Assembly (NCBI RefSeq): GCF_014193675.1 | Contig: NZ_BLXZ01000003.1 | Coordinates: 496,001-560,000, forward strand | DNA length: 64,000 bases | Source: Geomonas limicola | GTDB taxonomy: Bacteria > Desulfobacterota > Desulfuromonadia > Geobacterales > Geobacteraceae | Direction: 5' to 3' | In this document: piece by piece, positions 20,083 through 28,766 of the stretch | How positions within the stretch are numbered: position 1 is the stretch's first letter | Layout: each line of letters begins with the position of its first letter | The notes under the pieces: generated by a model | Seen by the model: the letters and a program-made list of their open reading frames with translations, nothing else | Told to the model about the DNA's origin: nothing | Databases searched by the model: none | Position numbers and translations under genes: made by a program

Positions 20083-20874
20083 ATGACTGCGAGCGAACAG
20101 GGCCGTTTCGACCGGCTGATGGATATCATGCGCAAGCTGCGCGCGCCGGGGGGATGCCCCTGGGACGCCGAGCAGACCCACGGGTCACTCAAGCGCTACC
20201 TCCTCGAGGAGGCCTACGAGGTGATCGAGACCATCGATGCCGCCGACGACGCGCACCTCAAGGAGGAACTTGGGGACCTCTTGCTGCAGCCGGTGTTCCA
20301 CGCGGCGATTGCCGAGGAACGCGGCGCCTTCACCATGGACGAGGTGCTCGACGCCATCAACGACAAGCTGGTGCGCCGCCACCCCCATGTCTTCGGCGAA
20401 GAGGTCATCGAGTCGAGCGAGGCGCAGGTGGCCAACTGGGAAAAGATCAAGAAAGGGGAGAAGGGAGGCGAGAGGAAGACGGCGCTCTCCGGGATCCCGC
20501 CGGCACTCCCCGCGCTCATGCAGGCGCAGAAGATCACCGAGAAGGCGGCACGGGTGGGTTTCGACTGGGAACACACCGACCAGGTGTTCGCCAAGGTCAT
20601 GGAAGAGTTGCACGAGTTCGAGGAGGCGATGCTCTCCGGCAACCAGGAGGAGATGGAGTCCGAGCTTGGGGACCTGCTCTTCGCCATCGTGAACCTGGGG
20701 CGTTTCCTCTCCATCGATCCGGAAGAGGCGCTCAGGAAGACCATCCGGCGCTTCACCAGCCGCTTCGGGTACGTGGAAAAGACCCTGCACGAACGGGGGA
20801 CCACCCTGCAGGCCTCTACGCTGGCCGAGATGGACGCACTCTGGGACGAGGCCAAGAAGCTGGAAAAGCCCTGA
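20083..20874 (+). CDS. mazG: Nucleoside triphosphate pyrophosphohydrolase MazG
   Basis: The 263-residue protein has the two MazG domains of the full-length enzyme. The first holds GGCPWDAEQTHGSLKRYL, EEAYEVIETI and LKEELGDLLLQ; the second holds EELHEFEEAM and ESELGDLLFAIVNLGRF, each with the paired EExxE/ExxD metal-binding helices. MazG removes pyrophosphate from nucleoside triphosphates, which cleans the nucleotide pool and lowers ppGpp in some bacteria. AAAGGAAG precedes the ATG. It is probably cotranscribed with the cytochrome gene upstream. Confidence 0.94.
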   Translation: MTASEQGRFDRLMDIMRKLRAPGGCPWDAEQTHGSLKRYLLEEAYEVIETIDAADDAHLKEELGDLLLQPVFHAAIAEERGAFTMDEVLDAINDKLVRRHPHVFGEEVIESSEAQVANWEKIKKGEKGGERKTALSGIPPALPALMQAQKITEKAARVGFDWEHTDQVFAKVMEELHEFEEAMLSGNQEEMESELGDLLFAIVNLGRFLSIDPEEALRKTIRRFTSRFGYVEKTLHERGTTLQASTLAEMDALWDEAKKLEKP

Positions 20875-21226
20875 TGCTGCTAATGTTCGGGACGCCCCCC
20901 AAGTTATCCACAGCATCTGTGGGAAACTTGTGGGAAACTGTGTTAACAACGAGAGAAAACCGCGCGTTTTAAACTGTTTCTACATTCTGCCCACTTTTTA
21001 CCCACGCCAGATAACCTCGCAATTCAGGCTACTTAGCAAAGATCAGGGTGTGATGCGGTTTGAGCAGCGCGCAAAATTTGACAACTTTAATTTATCTGTG
21101 AAAAACAGTGGAAAAACTGTTCATAAGCCACGGTTGAGGGTATGCGCCGGAGAGCTTGAAGATTAGAAAACCAGCCCGCCTCAGTTCAAGTTCTCCTTGA
21201 AGGTTTCCCTCCTCCCCCCTCTCCTC
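20875..21226. other. Convergent gap with DnaA-box-like sites
   Basis: A perfect DnaA box, TTATCCACA, lies at 20904-20912. Weaker relatives surround it: TGTGGGAAA twice in the next 30 bases, TTTTCCACT (minus strand, about 21108-21116) and TTATGAACA (minus strand, about 21118-21126), with an A/T-richer stretch between. No gene is supported. This may be an origin-like or DnaA-titrating site, or chance. There is no dnaA or dnaN gene in the window. Confidence 0.4.
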
Positions 21227-22801
21227 TCACCCCTTTGTTTTCAGCAGCTTTCTTTTCAGCATGCCGGTCACGTCGCGTGCCTCGTCGCAGGCCAAGAGAT
21301 GCGAGACGACCAGGAAGATGACGATGCCGACCGTCACCGCGCTCCCCAGCACCGCCCCCTTCATCAGCTTACCGCCGACCCGCGACCAGTCGCCGAACTT
21401 GAGGATCAGGTAGACCACCGCGGCCATCGGGACCGAGGCGACCAGCCCCTTAAGCCCGGAGACGGCGATGGCGCGGCCGCCGAAGGGGCCGATCTTCTTG
21501 CGCAAGAGGCACAATAACAGCGCCATGTTCCCGAGCGCCGAGAGCGAGGAGGCGAGAGCCAGCCCGCCGTGTTTGAGCGGTCCCATCAGGGCGAGGCTGA
21601 AGGCGAGGTTCAGGAGGAAGGCGACGAAGGCCACGACAACCGGGGTCTTGGTGTCCTTGAGCGCGTAGAAGGCAGGCACCAGGACGCGGACCAGGGCCAC
21701 GAAGGTAAGCCCCAGCGAGTAGTAGAGGAGCGCCACCCCGCAGTTGACCGCCTTGGCGTAGTCGAAGGCCCCCCCCATGAAGAGGAGCGAGAAGATCGGT
21801 GTGGCGCAGAACATGAGCCCTGCCATGGCGGGGACGGTGATGAACAGGGTGAGCCGCACCCCGTAGTTGAGTGACTCCTTGAGCGCGTCCAGGTCGCCGC
21901 TGGCAGCCTGGCGGCTCATCGAGGGGAGTACGGCCTGGGCCACCGCGACGGTGAAGATCCCCTGGGGGAACTCGAAGAGCCGCTGGGCGTAGTAGAGGTA
22001 GGAAACGCTCCCTTCGGGGAGTTTCGAGGCGAGGATGGCGCCGACCGCGATGTTCAGGTAGTAGACCCCGACGCCGAAGATGGAGGGGCCCATGAGGAGC
22101 GCGATCCGTTTCAGGGCCGGGTGGTCGAAGGAGAAGTTCGGGCGCAGCGGGAACCCCTTCCGGTAGAGTACCGGCAGTTGCAGGACGAGCTGCAGAAAAC
22201 CGCCGATCAGCACACCAACCGCGAGCGACACGATGGGGACCTCGAAGCGGCTGTGCAGAAAGAGCGCGCTGAGGATCATGGAGAGGTTGAGGAACACGGT
22301 CGAGATGGCCGGGGTGAAGAAGTGGCGCACCGTGTTCAGGATCCCCATGCACAGGGCAACCAGGCTCACGAAGAAGATGTAGGGGAACATGAGCCGGTTC
22401 AAAAAGATGGTGATGGAGGTCTTTTCGGGGTTGCCGGCGAACCCCGGGAACATGAGGTGCACCAGCTGCGGCGACAGCACGATGCCGATGGCGGTGATGG
22501 CGGCCATCACGATGGTGAGCACCGTGAAGCAGACGTTGGCTAGAGCGCGCGTCTCCTCCTCTCCCTTGTTGGTGTACCACTCCGAGAAGGTCGGAACGAA
22601 GGCGGCGGTGAGCGCCCCTTCGGCGAAGAAGCGGCGCAGCATGTTGGGGATCTGGAACGCGGCGAAGAAGGCGTCGGTGGCGAGGCCGGCGCCGAACAGG
22701 CGTGAGACCACCATGTCGCGCAGCATCCCCATGATGCGCGAGAGCATGGTGGCAGCGCCCAGGACGCTGGCGGCGCGGGCTATGTTTCTCTTTTCAGACA
22801 T
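21227..22801 (-). CDS. murJ: Lipid II flippase MurJ
   Basis: The 524-residue membrane protein has about 14 hydrophobic segments and the MurJ/MviN N-terminus (AASVLGAATMLSRIMGMLRD, VVSRLFGAG, FFAAFQIPNMLRRFFAEGA). MurJ moves lipid-linked peptidoglycan precursor across the inner membrane. Basic residues in the first helices match those that line the central cavity. The ATG at 22801 has GAGAGG upstream. It is convergent with mazG and has no close partner genes, which is common for murJ. Confidence 0.94.
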   Translation of the reverse strand: MSEKRNIARAASVLGAATMLSRIMGMLRDMVVSRLFGAGLATDAFFAAFQIPNMLRRFFAEGALTAAFVPTFSEWYTNKGEEETRALANVCFTVLTIVMAAITAIGIVLSPQLVHLMFPGFAGNPEKTSITIFLNRLMFPYIFFVSLVALCMGILNTVRHFFTPAISTVFLNLSMILSALFLHSRFEVPIVSLAVGVLIGGFLQLVLQLPVLYRKGFPLRPNFSFDHPALKRIALLMGPSIFGVGVYYLNIAVGAILASKLPEGSVSYLYYAQRLFEFPQGIFTVAVAQAVLPSMSRQAASGDLDALKESLNYGVRLTLFITVPAMAGLMFCATPIFSLLFMGGAFDYAKAVNCGVALLYYSLGLTFVALVRVLVPAFYALKDTKTPVVVAFVAFLLNLAFSLALMGPLKHGGLALASSLSALGNMALLLCLLRKKIGPFGGRAIAVSGLKGLVASVPMAAVVYLILKFGDWSRVGGKLMKGAVLGSAVTVGIVIFLVVSHLLACDEARDVTGMLKRKLLKTKG

Positions 22802-23119
22802 CGGTACCTCTCGTCAGGTTTCAACAAGTGGAGGAATTTAGCACAAAGAATGGGAAATGGATAATTTTTTCCGGGTGCCGCTCCGTGGTCGCCCTTCATG
22901 CTCTACGTGACGGAATTCGCCAACTCCACCATCTAAAAGATCCGTTGCCCCCCGGGATGACGGGGTCCAGCGCTGCCGGGGCCTTGGTCCTGCAGAAGCC
23001 TCTGGCGGACAAAAAGGCCCCCGGCATCAGCCGGGGGCCTTTTTGTGTTGTTTCAAAGCGCAGGCAAAACCGTCCGGCGCGATAGGGGGGGGAGGAGAAA
23101 GCGCGGCAACCCGGAGCGT
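22802..23119. other. Gap upstream of murJ
   Basis: This 318-base stretch holds the murJ upstream region and the terminator at 23011-23045. I see no coding signal in it. Confidence 0.4.
23011..23045. terminator. Bidirectional Rho-independent terminator
   Basis: AAAAAGGCCCCCGGC and GCCGGGGGCCTTTTT pair perfectly around a five-base loop, so T runs follow on both strands. It serves the aldolase-family gene that ends at 23120 on the minus strand. Confidence 0.88.
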
Positions 23120-24295
23120 TTACCGGCTGCCTGCCTGCTCGTCGAAGCGCCTGAAGTACTCCCGCCGGCAGAAGTTTTCCACCTCCACCAGGGCGGCGAA
23201 GGCCTCAGCGAAACCGTCCCTGCCGATGGAGAAGACCCCGTGGCCGTAGACGATGGCGCTGCCGGTCGTGCCGATCACCGGCGGCACCCGTTTCGCGAGC
23301 CCGCCGGCGCCAATCTCCCCGGCCACTACCGGGGTGCCGCCCAAGAGGCGCACGTGGGGACAATCCTTCCAGCAGTCCTTGATGACACACTCCCCCTTGG
23401 TCTCGCAGAGCATGCTCATCACCACGGAAAACTTGGGGTGCCCGTGCAGGATCACCCGTGCGCCGGTCTCCTCGAACACCTTGCGGTGCGCCAGAAGTTC
23501 GCTGGAGGCGGTGATGCCGGTGGTGGACGAGTTGTCGGTGGGGACCGGGTCGATGCAGCCGGCCAGTTCGTCGAGGCTTGCAGCAGTCTGGGAGATGTAG
23601 ATGAGCTCCCCGGCGCGTGCCGAGATGTTGCCGAAGAAGCTGTCCACCAACCCGCGCTCGACCGTGTAGCGCCCCACCCTCTCTATTTCGGCGAGGATCG
23701 CCTCTTTCTCCCCGGCAAGCGGAGTCCTGAATTCGAGCCCCTCTGCGGAAACCGGGCGCAGCCACTCGGTGCGGAAGGCGTGAAACGCCTCGGCCTCCCC
23801 CGGCAGCAGGAAGCCCTGCGCCAGGACATCCTGCAGGTACTTCACGAAGGTGGAGTGGAAGACGGAAGAGTAGTTGATGAAGGCCTGTTCGACGGTAATG
23901 GCCCCCACCGCCACGATCCCCATCCCTTCGACGATCACCCCCTTGCGGTTTCCCAGAAGTCGGGCGATCTCGGGGGCCGGATCGTCCCCCAGGTCCTTTT
24001 TGCGCAGGAACGGGATGTCGTGCAGGAAGGTGCGCGTCTCGGTGTCCTGCGGGACGATGGCGTCCTCGTCGGCCGCAGCGCGCGCCACCAGGAAGTCGGC
24101 GAAGGGGAGTGCCGGGCGGGCAGCCACCAGCGCCAGGGCGTTCAGGCGCGTGAGGGTGGCGCCGGCCAGGGCGGCCAGCTCCGGTGCTCCGGAGCTTAAC
24201 AGAACGTCGTCCTGCGCGGCAAAGGCGATGGCGTCGGGACGCGCGGAACGGTCGGCGACGAGTTTGGCGGTGTACTTTTCGATCTGGTCTTTCAT
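23120..24295 (-). CDS. Class II aldolase/adducin-domain protein
   Basis: The 391-residue protein has a C-terminal class II aldolase fold (about residues 190-385). Zinc-ligand segments are visible as VILHGHPKFSV and IVYGHGVFS, and the phosphate-binding GNISAR segment matches fuculose-phosphate aldolases. The N-terminal half (about 1-180) is a less familiar domain with its own short DAIVPQDTETRTF and GNRKGVIVEGMGIVAVG segments, possibly a second, degenerate copy of the fold. The substrate is unknown. It starts 16 bases after a small gene on the same strand. Confidence 0.8.
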   Translation of the reverse strand: MKDQIEKYTAKLVADRSARPDAIAFAAQDDVLLSSGAPELAALAGATLTRLNALALVAARPALPFADFLVARAAADEDAIVPQDTETRTFLHDIPFLRKKDLGDDPAPEIARLLGNRKGVIVEGMGIVAVGAITVEQAFINYSSVFHSTFVKYLQDVLAQGFLLPGEAEAFHAFRTEWLRPVSAEGLEFRTPLAGEKEAILAEIERVGRYTVERGLVDSFFGNISARAGELIYISQTAASLDELAGCIDPVPTDNSSTTGITASSELLAHRKVFEETGARVILHGHPKFSVVMSMLCETKGECVIKDCWKDCPHVRLLGGTPVVAGEIGAGGLAKRVPPVIGTTGSAIVYGHGVFSIGRDGFAEAFAALVEVENFCRREYFRRFDEQAGSR

Positions 24296-24311
24296 GTGCT
24301 GGGCGGCCCGT

Positions 24312-24536
24312 TTACAGCTTCATGTTGGTTTCTAAAAATGGGGTGGCAGGTTCCACGGGATGGTTCATGAAGGCGTTGTACTGGTCCAGGAACTCGAGCA
24401 CGCGGTCGCCGTCCACCTCGCCGTCCACCAGAAACGGGTTGTGCCGGTTGGCGGTGATATGCCGCGCGTCCTCCCGCAGCTCCGCCGAGGCGGCGAGCGC
24501 CTTGAGTTCAGCGCGATCGACATCATTTATGGCCAT
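24312..24536 (-). CDS. Small conserved-looking protein of unknown function
   Basis: The 74-residue product is acidic, soluble and has no recognised motif; it contains ELREDARHITANRHNPFLVD and VLEFLDQYNAFMNHP. A GAGAGGAAG site lies upstream of the ATG at 24536. Its start overlaps the end of the nucleotidyltransferase gene by 14 bases, which suggests the two are translated together and may act as a pair. The layout resembles two-gene toxin-antitoxin or regulatory pairs, but no direct evidence shows that. Confidence 0.6.
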   Translation of the reverse strand: MAINDVDRAELKALAASAELREDARHITANRHNPFLVDGEVDGDRVLEFLDQYNAFMNHPVEPATPFLETNMKL

Positions 24537-25083
24537 GGTGATACTTCCTCTCCAACTCGTTGAAAAGCTCCAGCATCTCGAAGATCTCGAAGTACTCCCG
24601 GACGATCTCCCAGTTCATGCTCCGGTCACGCACGGCCATGAGCATCTCGATGTCGTTGCGGTCCACCGGCTCGCGGCGCGGGTCGTTTACCAGCGCCTGC
24701 AACTTGAGCCCGATCAGGTCCTCGGGCTGCAGGACCGCAAGGGTGATGCCGTTGCCGAAGAGCACCTTGTGCTCCACCCGCTCGAGCATCTTCAGCGAGG
24801 CCTTGCGGAAGGCGTGCAGGAAAGCGAGTTTTCCAAACACCAAGTGCGGCGAGAGAAACTGCGAGACGTTCTCCGAGCGATGGCGCAGCTCGTAGCCCAG
24901 CTCCGACATGACCGCATCGATTGTGTGGAGATCCTCCCGCCTCACCAGGAAATCCAGGTCGACGCTGCCACGATGCACCCCCCACAGCCCCAGCGCGAAA
25001 CCGCCGATCAGGCCGTAGTCGATCCCTTCCCGTTCGAAGGCTGCCACCAGCTTCCTGACTGTCGCCTTGAAGTCCACTGACAC
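24523..25083 (-). CDS. Nucleotidyltransferase-fold protein (AbiEii/MNT-like)
   Basis: The 186-residue product has the nucleotidyltransferase core YGLIGGFALGLWGVHRGSVD followed by LDFLV, which supplies the GG-(x)n-DxD metal site. A later segment, AVLQPEDLIGLKLQALVNDP, matches the helical part of AbiEii-type and uncharacterised nucleotidyltransferases. These transfer nucleotides to proteins, RNA or small molecules. It starts at a GTG at 25083; a second in-frame GTG two codons in is equally possible. It overlaps the small downstream gene and follows the oxidoreductase gene by 42 bases. Confidence 0.78.
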   Translation of the reverse strand: MSVDFKATVRKLVAAFEREGIDYGLIGGFALGLWGVHRGSVDLDFLVRREDLHTIDAVMSELGYELRHRSENVSQFLSPHLVFGKLAFLHAFRKASLKMLERVEHKVLFGNGITLAVLQPEDLIGLKLQALVNDPRREPVDRNDIEMLMAVRDRSMNWEIVREYFEIFEMLELFNELERKYHHGHK

Positions 25084-25125
25084 CTCGCCTTTCAGAAAAA
25101 GGGCGCAGGGCCGGTTCCCCGTATC

Positions 25126-26865
25126 CTAGGGAAGCCGCTGCAAGAAATCCTCATCGTCGAAGCACCCTCGCTCGTTGAGGCCGCGGATGCGGTAGTACTT
25201 CCCGAGTTCCTCGTCGAAGCGCGTACGGTCCAGGGGCGGGATGTCGATCCCCTCCCCCGCCGACCCCGGCTCGCTGAAGAAGCGCTCCGGAAGCGTATCC
25301 TCGTCCAGGTCGAAGCCGTTCGCGCAGTTGTAGAAACGCTCGGTGAGGTAGATGCGCTCGCCGATGGCCTTGAGCGACTCCGGCCCGTACTCGACGCCGG
25401 TCACCGCCGAGAGGAGCTCGCCGTACTCCTCGAGCGTCGCCCCGAAGAAGGCGAACTTGCAGGCGACCAGCGAGTCCACCGCGGCGTTCACGTCCTCGGC
25501 GATCTTGATGATGCGGGCCTTGCCCGAGAAGGAGAAGCGGTCGGTGGGGACCGGCTTTCTCAGGATCTCGTGGGAGATCGGGTAGGCGCGCAGGTGGCAG
25601 CCACCCCGGTTCGAGGTGACGTAGGCGAGCGCCATGCCGTAGGCTCCGCGCGGGTCGTAGGCGGGAAGCTCCAGGGATTTGACACTCATGGAGAGCCCGG
25701 GCTTCCCCAACTCTTCGGCGGCACGCCGGGAACCGAGGCTCAAAAGTGCCCCCGTGCCGCGCCGGTAGGAGATATGGGCCAACAGCTCGGCGACTTCCCC
25801 CGTACTCGGGAAGTGCCCCCTCGCCTCGCCAAACGCCGAAAGCGTGGCGGCGGCCGAGATGGTGTCCAGTCCGAACTCGTTACACAGGGTGTTGGCGCGC
25901 ACGATGGCGTGCAGGTCGGAGATCCCGTTCAGCGCGCCGAAGTGGTTCACCGTCTCGTACTCGGGGAGCGCCACGCCGTCGCGGCTTGCCTTCTTGCACT
26001 GGATAGGGCAGCCGTAGCAGCCGTCCTTCTTGGCACCGCACTCCCGGCGGATGGCCGGCCCGGAATAGTTTTCCGAGTCGTCGAAGTAGGTGGCGCTGAA
26101 GTTCTCGGTGGGGGCCATGCGGCGTTGCGCCATCAGGTCCACGAGCGCCGGCGTGCCGTACTCGGAAATCCCCAGCTCCCCGAAGATCACCGGCGAGGCG
26201 CGGAACAGGCGCATCACGTCGCCGCGGGCGGCTTCGAAGCGCTCGCGGTCGGCAACCTGCGTGGTGCCGGTCCCCTGCACCACGACCGCCTTCACGAGCT
26301 TCGCGCCCATTACCGCACCCAGGCCGCCGCGCCCGATCGAATTCCCCTCCCCCATCATGATGTTGGCGAAGAGGACTCCGTTCTCCCCGGCGGGACCGAT
26401 GGCCGCGACCGAGCCGCGCTCCTTGAGGGCAGCCACGGTCTCCCCGATTTTCTTTCCCCACAACTCCCGCGCCGGCAACAGTTCGGCGTGGTCGTCGTTA
26501 ATGGCGAGGACGACCGGCTCGGCACTTTTCCCGGTGATGAAAATCGCATCGAGCCCCGCGGCCTTCATGCGCCAGGGGAAACGCCCGCCGGCGGAGCAGT
26601 CGTAGATGGTGCCGGTAAGAGGCGAGCGGGAGACGGCGGCCAGACGGGCCGCGGTGGGGGAAGCGGTGCCGCAGAGCGGGCCGACCGCGAAAATGAGCGG
26701 CATTTCGGGATCGAAGGGATCGAGCTTGAAGTAGTCCCGCATCAGCCGGACCCCGAGCCCGCGCCCGCCCAGGTACGCCTCGAGCAACTCGGTGGGGATC
26801 TCCCGCCGTTCCAGGACCCCGCGGGTCAGATCCACATGCAGTAATTTTCCGGTCCAGCCGTACAT
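25126..26865 (-). CDS. Aldehyde ferredoxin oxidoreductase-family tungsto/molybdo enzyme
   Basis: The 579-residue product starts MYGWTGKLLHVDLTRG, the classic N-terminus of aldehyde:ferredoxin oxidoreductases. The [4Fe-4S] ligands are in CGAKKDGCYGCPIQC with a late cysteine in FYNCANGFD. Pterin-binding regions include GEGNSIGRGGLGAVMGAKLV and YVTSNRGGCHLRAYP. Such cytosolic enzymes oxidise aldehydes, or reduce carboxylic acids in reverse, with ferredoxin and a tungsten or molybdenum bis-pterin. The upstream in-frame start at 26967 adds only low-complexity arginine-rich sequence. No ferredoxin or cofactor genes are adjacent. Confidence 0.9.
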   Translation of the reverse strand: MYGWTGKLLHVDLTRGVLERREIPTELLEAYLGGRGLGVRLMRDYFKLDPFDPEMPLIFAVGPLCGTASPTAARLAAVSRSPLTGTIYDCSAGGRFPWRMKAAGLDAIFITGKSAEPVVLAINDDHAELLPARELWGKKIGETVAALKERGSVAAIGPAGENGVLFANIMMGEGNSIGRGGLGAVMGAKLVKAVVVQGTGTTQVADRERFEAARGDVMRLFRASPVIFGELGISEYGTPALVDLMAQRRMAPTENFSATYFDDSENYSGPAIRRECGAKKDGCYGCPIQCKKASRDGVALPEYETVNHFGALNGISDLHAIVRANTLCNEFGLDTISAAATLSAFGEARGHFPSTGEVAELLAHISYRRGTGALLSLGSRRAAEELGKPGLSMSVKSLELPAYDPRGAYGMALAYVTSNRGGCHLRAYPISHEILRKPVPTDRFSFSGKARIIKIAEDVNAAVDSLVACKFAFFGATLEEYGELLSAVTGVEYGPESLKAIGERIYLTERFYNCANGFDLDEDTLPERFFSEPGSAGEGIDIPPLDRTRFDEELGKYYRIRGLNERGCFDDEDFLQRLP

Positions 26866-27075
26866 AGGAGCTATCCTTCCGAGACGCGTGGTCTCGAGAC
26901 GGTTCGGTTCAGGTGAGGTGCCACGCCGGGGCGACCGACGGGCACGGCACGCCGGCCAGTGTAGCAATTTTTGTCAAAGATTGCGAGGCTCGCGTCGGGG
27001 GAACCTCACGAACCTTGAAGAAGCGAAGACAGGGGAGATTCGCTCCTCTCCTCAACCCTGAGGCCGGATGCAAAG

Positions 27076-27127
27076 CGGCCTCGCCTGGTGACCGCGGGGT
27101 CCCAAAGGCGAGGCCGTCTTTCTTTTT
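27076..27127 (+). other. Hairpin with T tail pointing against the surrounding genes
   Basis: CGGCCTCGCC (27076-27085) and GGCGAGGCCG (27107-27116) pair perfectly and are followed on the plus strand by TCTTTCTTTTT. Both flanking genes are on the minus strand, so the tail is on the wrong side for them. It could stop antisense transcription. Confidence 0.5.
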
Positions 27128-27148
27128 GGGCAGTTGAAAACTTTGGGG

Positions 27149-28222
27149 TTACAGGTACTCAGTCTTCCCCCGCCGCTCCAGTTCCTCGACAACCTTCTTC
27201 ACGTCCTGGGCGGCCTCCTTGGCGCAGACCAGGAGCGCATCCGGAGTGTCCACCACCACGAGGTCCTTGACCCCGACCAGCGCCACCAGCTTTCCGCCGG
27301 CATAGGCCAGGCACCCCTCGGAATTGACGGAGACCGATCCCGGAGCCTCGATGACCACGTGGTTCTCCTGGTCCGCCTCCATCACCTCGGGGAGTGCGCT
27401 CCAGGAACCCACGTCGCTCCAGCCGAAGGAAGCAGGGATCACCTGCACGTTGGTCGCCTTCTCCATCACGCCGAAGTCGATCGATTCCCCCTTGATGCCG
27501 GCATAGATCTCGGTGATCTGTGGTTTCAGGTCGGAGATCTCCCAGAGGTCCTGGTGGAAGGTGAGCTTGGCAAGCGCCTGGGAGAGTTCCGGCATGAGGG
27601 CGGCGACCTGGTCCAGGATGGTGCAGGCGCCCCAGACGAACATGCCGCTGTTCCAGTAGAAGCGGCCGGTCGCCAGGAACTCCAGGGCCCGCTCCAGGGG
27701 GGGTTTTTCCACGAAGCGCGCCACCTTGGCCGGCTCTTCCCCCCTGTTCTCGGTCGCCTCGATGTAACCGTAACCGGTCTCGGGACGGGTGGGGGCGATC
27801 CCCAGGGTCACCAGCGCGCACTCTTGCGCCACCGCCTTCGCCTTCACCAGGGTGGCCCGGAAGCGTTCCTCGTCGACGATGTAGTGGTCGGCCGGAAGTA
27901 CCGCCATGATGCCGTCCGGATCGAAGCGCGCGATGATGGAGGCCGCAAGCCCGATGGCGGGGGCGGTGTTTCTTCCCACCGGTTCCTCGATCACGTCCAC
28001 CGGTACGCCGGCGATGTAGTCGAGCTGGCGCCGGGTCTCGGCCGCCTGCAGGGCGTTGGTGACCACCATGACCCGTTTGGGCTTCAGCGGGAGGACCCGC
28101 TCGACGGTACGCTGCAGCATCGACTTGCCGCCGAACACCGACATGAGCTGCTTCGGGGTGCTCTTCCGGGAAAGGGGCCAGAACCTGGTGCCGGATCCTC
28201 CGGCGAGAATGACGATGTACAT
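27149..28222 (-). CDS. Mannose-1-phosphate guanylyltransferase
   Basis: The 357-residue product makes GDP-mannose from GTP and mannose-1-phosphate. It has the pyrophosphorylase loop LAGGSGTRFWPLSRKSTPKQ, the catalytic region MAVLPADHYI, and VARFVEKPP. It lacks the C-terminal isomerase domain of the bifunctional ManC/AlgA type; that cupin is encoded separately at 28381-28746. The ATG at 28222 with GGAGG upstream is preferred over an earlier frame start. It probably feeds surface polysaccharide synthesis with the genes upstream. Confidence 0.92.
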   Translation of the reverse strand: MYIVILAGGSGTRFWPLSRKSTPKQLMSVFGGKSMLQRTVERVLPLKPKRVMVVTNALQAAETRRQLDYIAGVPVDVIEEPVGRNTAPAIGLAASIIARFDPDGIMAVLPADHYIVDEERFRATLVKAKAVAQECALVTLGIAPTRPETGYGYIEATENRGEEPAKVARFVEKPPLERALEFLATGRFYWNSGMFVWGACTILDQVAALMPELSQALAKLTFHQDLWEISDLKPQITEIYAGIKGESIDFGVMEKATNVQVIPASFGWSDVGSWSALPEVMEADQENHVVIEAPGSVSVNSEGCLAYAGGKLVALVGVKDLVVVDTPDALLVCAKEAAQDVKKVVEELERRGKTEYL

Positions 28223-28380
28223 GGTGCCTCCTGCAACAGGGATCACAGAATCGATAGCTGTACCGGGGGTGGCATGGAAAAGGCGGATTCAGGCGGATAG
28301 TGGTATCCGCGGAAAATCCGCCCGGTCCGTGCGGTGTTCCGGCGCCCAGAGCGCGTCAGCCGCACCCTGGTACCTCTTGG

Positions 28381-28746
28381 TTAGACGATCTTGTCGACGT
28401 CGATCTCGACGCGGTGGTAGTCGTCCTGGAAACGCACGATATCGTCCTCGCCCAGGTACTCGCCGCTTTGCACCTCGATGATCACCAGCGGGATCACGCC
28501 GGGGTTTTCCAGGCGGTGGTTGGTGCCGATCGGGATGAAGGTCGATTCGTTCACGTTGACGATCTTCACCTGCTCGCCGCAGGTCACCTTGGCGGTCCCG
28601 GACACCACGATCCAGTGTTCGCTCCTGTGGTGGTGCATCTGCAGCGACAGGCGCTGGCCGGGCATCACCTCGATGCGCTTGATCTTGTAGCCGTTATGTT
28701 CATCGAGTACCGTGTAGGTCCCCCAGGGACGCTCTCCGCGTTCCAT
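28381..28746 (-). CDS. Cupin of the mannose-6-phosphate isomerase type II family
   Basis: The 121-residue single-domain cupin opens with [20 protein letters not shown] and has the metal-binding [18 protein letters not shown] and TNHRLENPG, exactly the C-terminal domain of bifunctional ManC/AlgA. It should interconvert fructose-6-phosphate and mannose-6-phosphate. The ATG at 28746 has GGGAGGAG upstream. It sits between rmlD and the guanylyltransferase, so the two halves of the usual fusion are neighbours but separate genes. Confidence 0.85.
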   Translation of the reverse strand: MERGERPWGTYTVLDEHNGYKIKRIEVMPGQRLSLQMHHHRSEHWIVVSGTAKVTCGEQVKIVNVNESTFIPIGTNHRLENPGVIPLVIIEVQSGEYLGEDDIVRFQDDYHRVEIDVDKIV

Positions 28747-28766
28747 GTCTCCTCCCAGGTGTTCGC

